NCBI GenBank assembly: GCA_016650445.1
Contig: JAENVS010000022.1
Coordinates: 62,001 to 126,000, forward strand
Reading direction: 5' to 3'
Length of the DNA stretch: 64,000 nucleotides
Source of the DNA: Frankiaceae bacterium
Lineage (GTDB): Bacteria > Actinomycetota > Actinomycetes > Mycobacteriales > SCTD01
Shown: positions 1 through 8,669 of the stretch, one piece after another
Position numbering within the stretch: the first letter of the stretch is position 1
Layout of the letters: each line of letters opens with the position of its first letter
Notes under the pieces: generated by a model
Database searches by the model: none
What the model was told of the DNA's origin: nothing
What the model saw: only the letters and a program-made list of their open reading frames with translations
Position numbers and translations under genes: made by a program

Positions 1-61
1 TGAACAGCACGAAGGCTGCGCTGGCGAGCACCCAGGCGGTTGTGCCGGTGTCGAGCTCCAT
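1..61 (-). CDS. amt: Ammonium transporter Amt, N-terminal 20 codons only
   Basis: The window edge cuts this gene; only its first 20 codons are visible. They read MELDTGTTAWVLASAAFVLF, which matches the start of the first membrane helix of Amt/AmtB ammonium channels. A purine-rich ribosome site (GAGGAGA) lies just upstream of the ATG at 61. Amt downstream of ftsY and smc on the same strand is the usual actinobacterial arrangement, where it is followed by glnK/glnB and glnD. The family assignment rests on this short N-terminus plus context. Confidence 0.75.
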   Translation of the reverse strand, partial: MELDTGTTAWVLASAAFVLF

Positions 62-233
62 TGTTCTCCTCGGGATGCAGGGACTGGAGCCGAGACTCGT
101 GGCCGGCGGTTCCCCGGCGGTGTCGCACGTGTTTCACGCAGGGAACGGTTCGCACCACCGTGTTTCCGGCAGGTGAACCCCGGCAGGACCTGCGGGCTCT
201 ACGGAGAACCAAGGCAACACACGGGGGTGGGTA

Positions 234-1631
234 ATGCGTCGTTCAGGACGGTTGGCAGCAGCGGCTGCGCTGGTGGTGGTGGCTGCCTACGGCAGCGCCG
301 GGGTCGCAGCTCCGACGCCCGCGGGCACGATCCGCCTCGGTCCGCTCATGCGCGTGCAGACACCGGGCGGTACGCCGATCTCCTGCCCGTTCGAGTCCGA
401 GCCCGAGATCGCGCACACAAAAGCCGGGACCTGGATCGGCTACAACGACGACACCGGCTGCCCCTGGCTGGGCAGCGCCGGTGCGTCGCAGTTCCGCCTG
501 ACCGGGGTGACGCACATCCCTGCCGGCGGCGGTGCCAGCCGGTACGTCGACCTGCCGCTGGACAAGCGGGTCCTGTACTACTCGGGCGACCCCGACCTCG
601 CGGTGGACCCGCGGGGCGACGGCGGCGTGCTGCTCGCGTCCATGGTCGGCACCCCGCAAGGCACGCAGCTCGCCATCGTCCGGATTCCGCCCACCGGCAA
701 GGCCACGCTGCTGCCCAACCCGTCGCTGGGCACCAGCGACGACAAGGAGTTCCTCGCCACCGACACCAGCCCACGCAGCCGCTACCGGGGGCACACCTAC
801 CTGGTCTGGGACGACTTCGCCAGCGGCAAGATCACTCTGCGTGCCTTCGACGGGAAGCGCTGGCTGGCCGCCGTCACACTGGCCGATATCACCGGACAGC
901 CCGACGTCGCGGTCGCGCGCAACGGCGATGTAGCCGTGGCCTACTCGACGGACGCCGGTGTCGCTGTCCGGGTCTCCTACGACGGCGGCCGATCGTTCGA
1001 CGACCGCATCACGGTGCTCAAGGGCACCGGTCCGGGTCGCGACGACCCGTCCTGCCCGCTGCGACCCACGATCGCCCAGCGTCAGCGCGCCACGAAGAGC
1101 CCCCGTGTCACGTGGGACGACCGCGGTGGGCTGCACGTCGTTGCCTCGCTCGGCAGCCCCGGCACCGTCGGAGTCGCCACCGGATCAGTGGGCGCGGGGA
1201 CCGGAGGCCAGGGCACCGTTCTGCACGCCGTCAGCACCGACCGCGGCGTGAGCTTCAGCAGGCAGGCCCCCGTCGGCGCGGTCGAGACAGCCGAGGTGCA
1301 GTGGGCGCCGGCGATCGCAGCCCTGCCCGGCGGTGGCGTCGCCGTGTCCTACCTCCAGACGGCCGAGACGACGTCGTACGACGCCTTCGTCGCCGTGCAG
1401 GTGCCGAGCTCGCCGCGCTTCCGGGCACCGATCCTGCTGTCCGAGGGTCACGGACCGCTGCCGCCGGCGACGGAGGGGGTGGGCAACAGCAACTGCTACG
1501 GAGTCGGTGACTACACCGGCCTGGCAGCCACGCCGGACGGGGTGGTCGCCGACTGGCCCACCACGGTCGGGGTGGAGACGTCGTTCCTCGACAGCGACAT
1601 CGCCGTCCGCCGGGTGCACATCACGCGTTAG
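234..1631 (+). CDS. Secreted sialidase-like (BNR/Asp-box) beta-propeller protein
   Basis: This 465-residue protein starts with a classic signal peptide (two Arg, then an Ala/Val-rich core, cleavage probably near residues 24-27 at GVAAP). The mature part has no membrane segment and carries at least two Asp-box-like motifs of BNR propellers: SYDGGRSF near residue 248 and STDRGVSF near residue 335. It is probably an exported six-bladed propeller of the sialidase/BNR superfamily. I do not see the Arg triad and Tyr nucleophile clearly enough to claim sialidase activity. The ATG at 234 follows a GGGGGTGGG stretch. Its stop overlaps the convergent hydrolase gene by 4 bases. Confidence 0.7.
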   Translation: MRRSGRLAAAAALVVVAAYGSAGVAAPTPAGTIRLGPLMRVQTPGGTPISCPFESEPEIAHTKAGTWIGYNDDTGCPWLGSAGASQFRLTGVTHIPAGGGASRYVDLPLDKRVLYYSGDPDLAVDPRGDGGVLLASMVGTPQGTQLAIVRIPPTGKATLLPNPSLGTSDDKEFLATDTSPRSRYRGHTYLVWDDFASGKITLRAFDGKRWLAAVTLADITGQPDVAVARNGDVAVAYSTDAGVAVRVSYDGGRSFDDRITVLKGTGPGRDDPSCPLRPTIAQRQRATKSPRVTWDDRGGLHVVASLGSPGTVGVATGSVGAGTGGQGTVLHAVSTDRGVSFSRQAPVGAVETAEVQWAPAIAALPGGGVAVSYLQTAETTSYDAFVAVQVPSSPRFRAPILLSEGHGPLPPATEGVGNSNCYGVGDYTGLAATPDGVVADWPTTVGVETSFLDSDIAVRRVHITR

Positions 1632-2389
1632 GGCGTCGGCGGCGCCTTTGCGAGAAGGAAGTCGATCAGTCGCTTCGTCAGGTCAGCGGCGTGCTCGCCG
1701 TCGAGCAAGTGCAGGCCGTGTGCCGTGTCCGCGTAGCCGTGCAGCTCCTTGGGCTGTGCGGCGAGCGCGTGCATCTGCTCGGTGTGCGCGAACGGGACCG
1801 TCGTGTCGTTCGTGCTGCCGAGGAACAGCTTCGGCTGGGTCGTGCCGAGCTCGGCGCGCGTGACGTGGAAGCCGTAGTCGTCCAGGTCAAGCGGCGCCGA
1901 CAGCACGACCTCCGCCGCGGACCTCTCGACGGCAGCCGCCTTGGCCGTCGCCATGCCGCCGAGGCTCGCGCCGATGAGGACCAGCCGGGTCGCGCCTGCG
2001 GCCCGCACGTGCGCCACGGCGCCGCGGAGGTCGGCCACCGTGCTGTTGGCGATCGCGCCGCTGAAGTCGCTGCTGTTCATCGGGTAGCGGTAGGAGTAGG
2101 TGAGCACGAGGTAGCCGCGGTCGGCGAGCTGCGGTGCGAACCCCTCCCAGCGAGCCGAGTCGTTGTCGCCCATGTTCGACAGGACGACTGCCGTGCCGCC
2201 GCTGCCGTAGAGCTTCCCGGCGAGCCGTACGCCGTCGGTGGCCGTGAAGCTGATCGGCCGGCCGGCAGCCGACGAGGGTGCGGACACCGACGTCGCCGAC
2301 GCCGAACCGCTCGGCGCCGACGAGCCACCCCCACAGGAAGCGACGAGCAGGGCCAGACCGACCATGACGACGGGGCGCGGCCGATGCAT
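1628..2389 (-). CDS. Lipoprotein alpha/beta hydrolase (dienelactone hydrolase-like)
   Basis: The protein (253 residues) begins with a lipoprotein signal ending in the lipobox VASC (Cys19), followed by a Gly/Ser-rich linker, so it is probably anchored to the outer face of the membrane. The rest is an alpha/beta hydrolase: nucleophile elbow GASLGG near residue 143, and a histidine in DTAHGLHLL near residue 223. Substrate is unknown; ester or dienelactone-type substrates are typical for the fold. The ribosome site AAGGAGGG overlaps the ftsY stop codon 12 bases upstream, so it is probably translated from the ftsY transcript. It faces the secreted propeller gene tail to tail. Confidence 0.72.
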   Translation of the reverse strand: MHRPRPVVMVGLALLVASCGGGSSAPSGSASATSVSAPSSAAGRPISFTATDGVRLAGKLYGSGGTAVVLSNMGDNDSARWEGFAPQLADRGYLVLTYSYRYPMNSSDFSGAIANSTVADLRGAVAHVRAAGATRLVLIGASLGGMATAKAAAVERSAAEVVLSAPLDLDDYGFHVTRAELGTTQPKLFLGSTNDTTVPFAHTEQMHALAAQPKELHGYADTAHGLHLLDGEHAADLTKRLIDFLLAKAPPTP

Positions 2390-2400
2390 GGCGTCCCTCC

Positions 2401-3588
2401 TTAGAGCGCAGCCTCGTCACCGAGGAGGGCGTCGGCGAACGCCTCGGGCTCGAACGGCGCGAGGTCGTCGGGACCCTCCCCCAGCCCGATGAGCTTGACC
2501 GGTATGCCGAGCTCGCGCTGCACGCTGATGACGATGCCGCCCTTGGCCGTGCCGTCGAGCTTCGTGAGCACGATCCCGGTGACGTCGACGGCCTCGGTGA
2601 AGACGCGTGCCTGTACGACGCCGTTCTGACCCGTCGTCGCGTCGAGGACCAGGAGCGTCTCATCGACCGGGCCGTGCTTCTCCACAACCCGCTTGACCTT
2701 GCCGAGCTCGTCCATCAGGCCGGTCTTCGTGTGCAGCCGGCCGGCGGTGTCGATGAGCACGGTGTCGACCTTGGCCTCGATCCCCCGCTTCACCGCCTCG
2801 AAGGCAACGCTCGCGGGGTCGCCGGCCTCGGGCCCACGCACCGTCTCGGCGCCCACCCGCTCGCCCCAGGTCTGGAGCTGGTCCGCGGCGGCGGCGCGGA
2901 AGGTGTCAGCGGCGCCGAGGACGACCGACCGGCCGTCAGCGACGAGCACGCGCGCGAGCTTGCCGCACGTGGTCGTCTTGCCCGTCCCGTTCACACCGAC
3001 GACGAGGATGACCGACGGGCGCCCGTCCGGGTGCGGCAGCGTCTTGAGGCTGCGATCGGTGTCGGCGCCGATGGCCGTCACCAGCTCCTCTCGCAGCAGC
3101 GTGCGCAGCTCGCCCGGGCTCCTCGTCCCCTCGACCCGCACCCGCGTGCGCAGCCGCTCGACCAGCTCCGAGGTCGCCCTCACGCCCATATCGGCCTGGA
3201 GCAGCGTGTCCTCGACCTCTTCCCAGGTGTCCTCATCGAGGACGTCGCGGGAGAGCAGGGTGAACAGCCCGCGGCCGAGCGTCGACTGCGACCGGGCCAG
3301 TCGCGCGCGCAGCCGGCCGATCCGGCCGGCCGTCGGCTCCGGTACGTCGAGCGCCGCGGGCGCTGCGACCGGCGGTGCGGTCTGCACGGACTCGGTCGTC
3401 GCGGGGAGGATGGGTGCATCCGCCGGTAGAGCGGCGTCGGTCGCAGTTGGCGTGGTCTCGACGGGGCGCGGGGCACTCGGCGGCACCGGCGGCAAGGCCC
3501 GGCCGGCGCGGCCACGGCTGGCGACCAGGGCCACCGTGGTGACGACGGTGACGACCAGGACCAGGACGACGAAGACGAGGAGCTCCAC
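2401..3588 (-). CDS. ftsY: Signal recognition particle receptor FtsY
   Basis: FtsY is the membrane receptor GTPase that docks SRP-ribosome complexes at the translocon. The 395-residue protein has an N-terminal hydrophobic helix (residues 1-23), a Pro/Ala/Thr-rich variable linker, the helical N domain, and a complete NG domain: GVNGTGKTTT (P loop, about 199-208), DTFRAAAADQL, DTAGRLHTK, TKLDGTAKGG and the C-terminal GLGEGPDDLAPF. The start is a GTG at 3588 with only a weak ribosome site. The gene lies 100 bases downstream of smc on the same strand, as in most Actinobacteria. The N-terminal anchor is typical of actinobacterial FtsY. Confidence 0.97.
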   Translation of the reverse strand: MELLVFVVLVLVVTVVTTVALVASRGRAGRALPPVPPSAPRPVETTPTATDAALPADAPILPATTESVQTAPPVAAPAALDVPEPTAGRIGRLRARLARSQSTLGRGLFTLLSRDVLDEDTWEEVEDTLLQADMGVRATSELVERLRTRVRVEGTRSPGELRTLLREELVTAIGADTDRSLKTLPHPDGRPSVILVVGVNGTGKTTTCGKLARVLVADGRSVVLGAADTFRAAAADQLQTWGERVGAETVRGPEAGDPASVAFEAVKRGIEAKVDTVLIDTAGRLHTKTGLMDELGKVKRVVEKHGPVDETLLVLDATTGQNGVVQARVFTEAVDVTGIVLTKLDGTAKGGIVISVQRELGIPVKLIGLGEGPDDLAPFEPEAFADALLGDEAAL

Positions 3589-3615
3589 GCCGCCTGTCTA
3601 CCAGCGGCCCAGCCA

Positions 3616-3685
3616 CCCGCTTACGTCCTAGCGGCGCCGCGGCGACCTTGCGGCGACCTTGCACCCGTCGTCGGACGCAAGCGGG
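3616..3685. repeat. Long-range inverted repeat enclosing a tandem 11-mer in the smc-ftsY gap
   Basis: CCCGCTTACGTC (3616-3627) and GACGCAAGCGGG (3674-3685) can form a 12-bp stem with one G-U pair in RNA of either strand. The loop holds two perfect tandem copies of GCGGCGACCTT (3639-3660). No T-run follows, so this is not an ordinary intrinsic terminator. It may modulate or process the smc-ftsY transcript; function is unknown. Confidence 0.5.
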
Positions 3686-3688
3686 GGG

Positions 3689-6600
3689 CTAGGCCGGCTC
3701 GCGCTCCCGGAGGCGCTGGCTGACGACGGCCGAGACGCCGTCGCCACGCATCGTGACGCCGTACAGCGCGTCCGCGATCTCCATCGTCCGCTTCTGGTGC
3801 GTGATGACGATGAGCTGCGACGCGTCGCGCAGGCCCTCGAGCAGCTCGAGCAGCCGGCCCAGGTTGCGGTCGTCGAGCGCCGCCTCGACCTCGTCGAGGA
3901 CGTAGAACGGCGAGGGGCGGGCCCGGAAGATCGCGACGAGCAGTGCGATCGCGGTCAGCGAGCGCTCGCCACCGGACAACAGCGACAGGCGCGAGACCTT
4001 CTTGCCCGCCGGCCGCGCCAGCACCTCGATGCCGGTCGCCAGCATGTCGTCGGGCTCGGTCAGGACCAGCCTGCCCTCGCCACCCGGAAAGAGCGTCGCG
4101 AAGACGTGCACGAACTCACGCGCCGTGTCCTCGAACGCGCTGCGGAAGACGTCGTGGATCCGCTCGTCGACGTCCTTGATGACGGTCAGCAGATCACGCC
4201 GCGTCGCCTTGAGGTCCTCGAGCTGCGTCGTGAGGAAGGCCGACCGCTCCTCGAGCGCGGCGTACTCCTCGAGGGCGAGCGGGTTGACGCGGCCGAGCAG
4301 GGCCAGCGCGCGGTCCTGCGTCGCGGCCCGCTTCTCCTGCTCGAGGCGGTCGTACGGAACGGGTTCGGCGTCCTCGACGGGCACGAGCACGTCAGGCCCG
4401 TAGTCGGAGAAGAGCGTCTCGAGAGGTACGGCGTACTCCTCGACGGCGCGGGCCTCCAGCGCCTCGATCCGCAGCCGCTGCTCCGCACGTGCCACCTCGT
4501 CGCGGTGCACGACGTCGGTGAGGCGGTCCATCTCCGCGCCGAGCTCACGGCCGCGGGAGCGCAACGCCAGCAGCTCGCCCTCCGTGACCGTCCGCGCCGA
4601 CTGCGCGGCCTCGCGCTCCGCGGCCGCGGCCTGCAGCGACACCGCGATCCGCCCCAGCGCTGCCCGAGCACCGCGCACGACGTCGGCCGCGACCTCCGCA
4701 CCCCGCGCCCGCTGGTCGCGCAGCTCGACGAGGCGCTCGCGGGCCTCGCGCTCCTGCCGGGCGGCGCGCTCGAGCGACTCGGCCCGGCCCGCGAGCGCAC
4801 GCGCCCGCTCCTCGCCGGTGCGGACGGCGAGGCGGGCCTCGACCTCGGCCGCCCGCGCGTCGGCGGCCTCCCGCCCGAGCCGGTCGCGCAAGTCGGTCGA
4901 CGGTTCAGTCGCCGACGGGTCGTCGGCAGTGACAGCCTCCGCAGCGGCCAGCCGCTCCTCCAGCTCGGCCAACCCGCCCAGGTCGCGGTCGCGGGCCTCC
5001 TCGGCCCGGACGCGGGCCTGCTCGAGGCGCCCGGCCTCCGCCTCGGCAGCCCGCGCAGCCGAAGCGAGCAGCCCGAGCTGCTCACCCAGCGCGGCCATCC
5101 GGGCGTCGGACTCGTGCAGCTCGACCAGGGCGGCTTCGACCTGCTCCTTGACGCGGTCGACCTGCGCCTGTGCGGTCGCGACCTCGAAGCGCAGCCGCTC
5201 CTGCCGGCGCTGCGCCTCGTCGTGCTGCGCCGCCGCCTCGTCGACCGCGGCCTGCACCTCGATCAGCGACGGTGCGGACGCGGAACCGCCGACCGCCCAG
5301 TCGCTGCCGAGCAGGTCGCCTTCCGCCGTGACCGCCCGGACGTCGGGAAGGGCCTCGACGAGCGCCCTCGCCGCTTCGAGCCCGTCGACGACGGCGACGC
5401 GGCGCAACGCCCGCGCCAGCGCCGGGCGCAGCGTCTCCGGTGCCTCGACGAGGTCGATCGCCCACTGGGCCCCGGGCGGGAGCGACGGCCAGTCGCCGGC
5501 GTCGTCGTAGGAGGCCCCTCCGACGAGCAGCCCGGCCCGGCCGGCGTCGTCGGTCTTGAGCTGGGCGAGCGCCTTGGCCGCCGCGGCCGGCGAGATGACC
5601 GCGACCGCGTCAGCGACGGCGCCCAGCGCCGAGGAGACCGCGTGCTCATGGCCGTGGGCGATGGTCACGAGGGCCGCCACCGAGCCGAGGACACCGGGGA
5701 CATCGCCCGCCAGCAGCGCACCCGAACCGTCCTTGCGGGTCAGCGACAGAGCGAGCGCGTCGCGACGAGCGGCGAACGTCGATCGGTCCCGCTCCGCCTC
5801 GCGCTCGTCGGCCTGCAGCGCCGCGAGCCGGTCCTGCGCGAGGGCGAGCGCGTGCGCGGCCTGCTCGTGCTTGTCATCGAGGTCGAGCTCACCCTCGTCG
5901 AGGCCGCCGGCCTCGGCCTGCAGCGCAGCCAGGTCGGCCTGCGCCCGCTCGACGCGGGTGTGCGCGTCGGCAAGCGCGGACGCGAGCCGGCCGATCTCGG
6001 CCTCGGCACCCTCCGCGCGCGAGCGCAGCGCACCGACCTGCCCACGCAACCGGGCCAGGCCCTCGCGCCGGTCGGCCACGGCGCGCACTGCGGCGACGAG
6101 GGCCTTCTCCTCGGAGGCGAGCGCGCCTTCGGCGTCGGTACGGCGGGTGACGGTCGACTGCAGCCGCTCGGCGTCGACCTGCAGCTGCTCGCCGAGCGCC
6201 GCCTCCTGCTCGCGGACGGTCGCGGCCTCGCGGTCGAGCTGCTCCGGGTCGCGGCCGGCCCGGGCCTCCTCCGGCAGCTCGCTGGTCAGGTGCCGGTGCC
6301 GTTCGGAGGCGAGCGTCGCCGTGCCGCGCAGCCGCTCCTCGAGGGCCGAGAGCCGGTACCAGGTCTCCTGGGCGCGGGCGAGCCGCGGCGCCTGCTCGGC
6401 GGCGGCCGCCTCAAGCGCGGTCTCGCGCTGCTGGACGCCCGTCAGCTCCTGCTCGACCGCGGTGCGCCGCTCACGCAGCGCGGTCTCGTCACGGACCTCT
6501 GCCTCGAGCGTGCCGCGCAGCGCGAGCAGGTCGTCGGCGAGCAGGCGCAGCCGGGCGTCGCGGAGGTCGGCCTGCACCTGGGCCGCGCGCCGGGCGACCT

Positions 6601-7228
6601 CGGCCTGCTTGCCGAGCGGCTTGAGCTGCCGGCGCAGCTCGACGGTGAGGTCCTGCAGGCGGGTGAGGTTGGCCTGCATCGCCTCGAGCTTGCGCAGCGC
6701 CTTCTCCTTGCGCTTGCGGTGCTTCAGGACGCCCGCGGCCTCCTCGATGAAGCCGCGCCGCTCCTCCGGCCGGGCCTGGAGAACGGCGTCCAGCTGACCT
6801 TGGCCGACGACGACGTGCAGCTCGCGGCCGATACCCGAGTCACCCATGAGCTCCTGGATGTCGAGCAGCCGGCAGCGCTGGCCGTTGATGGCGTACTCCG
6901 ACTCGCCGGAGCGGAACATCAAGCGGCTGACGCTGACCTCGGCGTACTCGATCGGGAGGGCACCGTCGCTGTTGTCGATCGTGAGCGTGACCTCAGCGCG
7001 ACCGAGCGGGGGCTTGCCCGGCGTACCGGCGAAGATGACGTCTTCCATCTTGCCGCCGCGCAGCGCCTTCGCGCCCTGCTCGCCAAGCACCCACGCGATC
7101 GCATCGACGACGTTGGACTTGCCCGACCCGTTGGGGCCCACGACGCAGGTGATCCCCGGCTCGAAGCGCAGGGTCGTCGGGGCCGCGAAGGACTTGAAGC
7201 CCTTGAGCGTGAGGCTCTTGAGATGCAC
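3689..7228 (-). CDS. smc: Chromosome partition protein SMC
   Basis: SMC is the ATPase core of the condensin-like SMC-ScpAB complex that compacts and segregates the chromosome. The 1179-residue length is standard. Walker A GPNGSGKS lies at residues 32-39. Long coiled coils flank a Gly-rich hinge region (roughly residues 490-650, containing GDVPGVLGSVAALV). The C-terminal head has the signature LLSGGERSLTAIALL and a Walker B segment reading FYVLDEVEAALDD. The ATG at 7228 begins MHLKSLTLKGFKSF, the normal N-terminus. The gene precedes ftsY. A 1251-codon open frame on the opposite strand is a shadow of the high-GC coiled-coil coding. Confidence 0.97.
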   Translation of the reverse strand: MHLKSLTLKGFKSFAAPTTLRFEPGITCVVGPNGSGKSNVVDAIAWVLGEQGAKALRGGKMEDVIFAGTPGKPPLGRAEVTLTIDNSDGALPIEYAEVSVSRLMFRSGESEYAINGQRCRLLDIQELMGDSGIGRELHVVVGQGQLDAVLQARPEERRGFIEEAAGVLKHRKRKEKALRKLEAMQANLTRLQDLTVELRRQLKPLGKQAEVARRAAQVQADLRDARLRLLADDLLALRGTLEAEVRDETALRERRTAVEQELTGVQQRETALEAAAAEQAPRLARAQETWYRLSALEERLRGTATLASERHRHLTSELPEEARAGRDPEQLDREAATVREQEAALGEQLQVDAERLQSTVTRRTDAEGALASEEKALVAAVRAVADRREGLARLRGQVGALRSRAEGAEAEIGRLASALADAHTRVERAQADLAALQAEAGGLDEGELDLDDKHEQAAHALALAQDRLAALQADEREAERDRSTFAARRDALALSLTRKDGSGALLAGDVPGVLGSVAALVTIAHGHEHAVSSALGAVADAVAVISPAAAAKALAQLKTDDAGRAGLLVGGASYDDAGDWPSLPPGAQWAIDLVEAPETLRPALARALRRVAVVDGLEAARALVEALPDVRAVTAEGDLLGSDWAVGGSASAPSLIEVQAAVDEAAAQHDEAQRRQERLRFEVATAQAQVDRVKEQVEAALVELHESDARMAALGEQLGLLASAARAAEAEAGRLEQARVRAEEARDRDLGGLAELEERLAAAEAVTADDPSATEPSTDLRDRLGREAADARAAEVEARLAVRTGEERARALAGRAESLERAARQEREARERLVELRDQRARGAEVAADVVRGARAALGRIAVSLQAAAAEREAAQSARTVTEGELLALRSRGRELGAEMDRLTDVVHRDEVARAEQRLRIEALEARAVEEYAVPLETLFSDYGPDVLVPVEDAEPVPYDRLEQEKRAATQDRALALLGRVNPLALEEYAALEERSAFLTTQLEDLKATRRDLLTVIKDVDERIHDVFRSAFEDTAREFVHVFATLFPGGEGRLVLTEPDDMLATGIEVLARPAGKKVSRLSLLSGGERSLTAIALLVAIFRARPSPFYVLDEVEAALDDRNLGRLLELLEGLRDASQLIVITHQKRTMEIADALYGVTMRGDGVSAVVSQRLREREPA

Positions 7229-7320
7229 GTCTCGCCTGGTGGTGTGGATGCAGCGGTACGGCGGGGAAGGCCGGCTCGGACACTACCGGCCACGGGGCCG
7301 ACCGGGGTGCAGGCACGACG

Positions 7321-7350
7321 AAGGGCGCCCCTTTCCGGGACGCCCTCCTT
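7321..7350 (-). terminator. Stem-loop terminator after the 64-residue protein gene
   Basis: Read on the minus strand, AGGGCGTCCC and GGGGCGCCCT form a 10-bp stem with one wobble around a GGAAA loop, followed by TTCGTCGT. It begins 15 bases after the stop of the small coiled-coil gene and lies about 90 bases before smc. It probably separates the two transcripts. Confidence 0.6.
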
Positions 7351-7364
7351 GGTGCGGCTGAGCG

Positions 7365-7559
7365 CTAGACGCTGGCCTCGACCGTCAGGGTCGACAGGTC
7401 GTCCTCCACCGTGAGCGTGGCGGCGAGCGCGTCGTTGGCGGCCCGGACCCGGACCAGCTCCGACTCGAGCTCAGCGATGCGGCCACGCAAGCGGCGGACC
7501 TCGTCGGCCAGCCGAAGGTCGGTGCTCATGCCGACGTGACCGAGCAGGGCCTTCGCCAT
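7365..7559 (-). CDS. Small conserved coiled-coil protein, 64 residues, function unknown
   Basis: The protein starts MAKALLGHVG, then has a leucine-heptad helix (about residues 17-50, LADEVRRLRGRIAELESEL) and an acidic tail. I recognise this as a small actinobacterial protein usually found near smc and mutM, but no function is known to me. The ATG at 7559 is preceded by GGAGGACACCAG, a good ribosome site, which decides against longer upstream frames. It has its own promoter-like sequence upstream (7636-7664) and a terminator downstream (7321-7350), so it looks like an independent transcription unit. The single long helix suggests an oligomeric or partner-binding role. Confidence 0.75.
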   Translation of the reverse strand: MAKALLGHVGMSTDLRLADEVRRLRGRIAELESELVRVRAANDALAATLTVEDDLSTLTVEASV

Positions 7560-7635
7560 CTGGTGTCCTCCGCGTTGAGGGGTGTCCACGCGACGGGGGT
7601 CGATAACCATCGACCGGCTCCGCGGCGGTGCGCTC

Positions 7636-7664
7636 AGAGTCCCACGGCGGGCCCGTCGGGTCAA
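7636..7664 (-). promoter_or_regulatory. Predicted promoter of the 64-residue protein gene
   Basis: On the minus strand TTGACC (7659-7664) and GACTCT (7636-7641) are separated by 17 bases, a sigma-70-like arrangement that points at the gene starting at 7559. The remaining intergenic DNA up to mutM (7665-7784) holds no gene I can support. Confidence 0.45.
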
Positions 7665-7784
7665 GATCTGCGTAACAACTCGGTCACAGTTATACATGCG
7701 CTCCAAGCTCTGCTGCACCGCATCGCGAGGCGCCCGTCGCTGGCGCTCCGGGGCCCCGCTCCGCGGCTGCGCAACCGCCTCGCT

Positions 7785-8651
7785 CTACCAGCGGCCGTTG
7801 CGGGGCCTGGGTTGGCAGCGGGGGCAGGTGAACGAAGAGCGGTTCATGAAGGCGTCCCGGCGGATCGGCGCACCGCACCGGTCGCACGGCTCGCCCTCGC
7901 GGCCGTAGACGTGCAGCTCGCGCTCGAACAGGCCGCTGACCCCCTCGGTGGAGACGTAGAGCGCGTCGAAACTGGTGCCGCCGGCCGCGAGCGACTCGTG
8001 CAGCACCGCGCGGACCTGCGCGAGGAGCTCGGCGAGCACCGGCCGGGTGAGGGTCTCGGTGGCCCGGGCGTAGTGCAGCTTCGCCCGCCAGAGGGCCTCG
8101 TCGGCATAGATGTTGCCGATCCCCGAGACCAGCGTCTGGTCGAGCAGAGCGCGCTTGATCCCGGTCTTGCGCCGGCGTACGCCGGTCATGAACGCGTCGT
8201 CGTCGAACTCAGGGTCGACCGGGTCCCTGGCGATGTGGGCGATCGTGCTCGGCACGGCCGCTGCTCCCGACAGGCTGCCGGCGACGACAAGCAGGCCGCC
8301 GAAGGTGCGCTGGTCGACGAAGCGCAGCTCGCGGCCGCCGTCGGTGAAGGTGAAGCGGACCCGAAGGTGCGTCTCGTCGGGCTTATCCGGCGGCACGACC
8401 AGCAGCTGGCCGCTCATCCCCAGGTGACCGGTCAGCGCGTCGCCGGAGTCCAGGGGCAGCCAGAGGTACTTGCCGCGGCGCTGGGCCGCGGTGGGTGTCC
8501 GCCCGGCCAGCACGTCCTCGAAGTCGCGCGCTCCGGCGAGGTGGCGCCGTACAGCCCGGGGGTGGTCGACGCTGACGCGGTCGATGGTGCGCCCGACGAC
8601 ACCGCGCTCCAGGCCGGCGCGGACGACCTCGACCTCGGGGAGCTCAGGCAT
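7785..8651 (-). CDS. mutM: Formamidopyrimidine-DNA glycosylase
   Basis: MutM/Fpg excises 8-oxoguanine and formamidopyrimidines and cleaves the abasic strand by beta/delta elimination. The 288-residue protein starts PELPEVE after Met; Pro2 is the Schiff-base nucleophile and Glu3 the general acid. The catalytic Lys sits in GKYLWLPLD near residue 60. The C-terminal zinc finger is complete (CDRCG, then CPRC). It is 18 bases downstream of rnc on the same strand, the usual rnc-mutM pairing, and is probably the last gene of the yceD-rpmF-rnc-mutM operon. Confidence 0.96.
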   Translation of the reverse strand: MPELPEVEVVRAGLERGVVGRTIDRVSVDHPRAVRRHLAGARDFEDVLAGRTPTAAQRRGKYLWLPLDSGDALTGHLGMSGQLLVVPPDKPDETHLRVRFTFTDGGRELRFVDQRTFGGLLVVAGSLSGAAAVPSTIAHIARDPVDPEFDDDAFMTGVRRRKTGIKRALLDQTLVSGIGNIYADEALWRAKLHYARATETLTRPVLAELLAQVRAVLHESLAAGGTSFDALYVSTEGVSGLFERELHVYGREGEPCDRCGAPIRRDAFMNRSSFTCPRCQPRPRNGRW

Positions 8652-8669
8652 GCAGGTCAGGCATGCAGC

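Noticed and set aside
3659-7414. A 1251-codon open frame antisense to smc
   Set aside because: Arg/Leu/Gly-rich composition with no recognisable motif; it mirrors the third-position GC bias of the smc coding strand.
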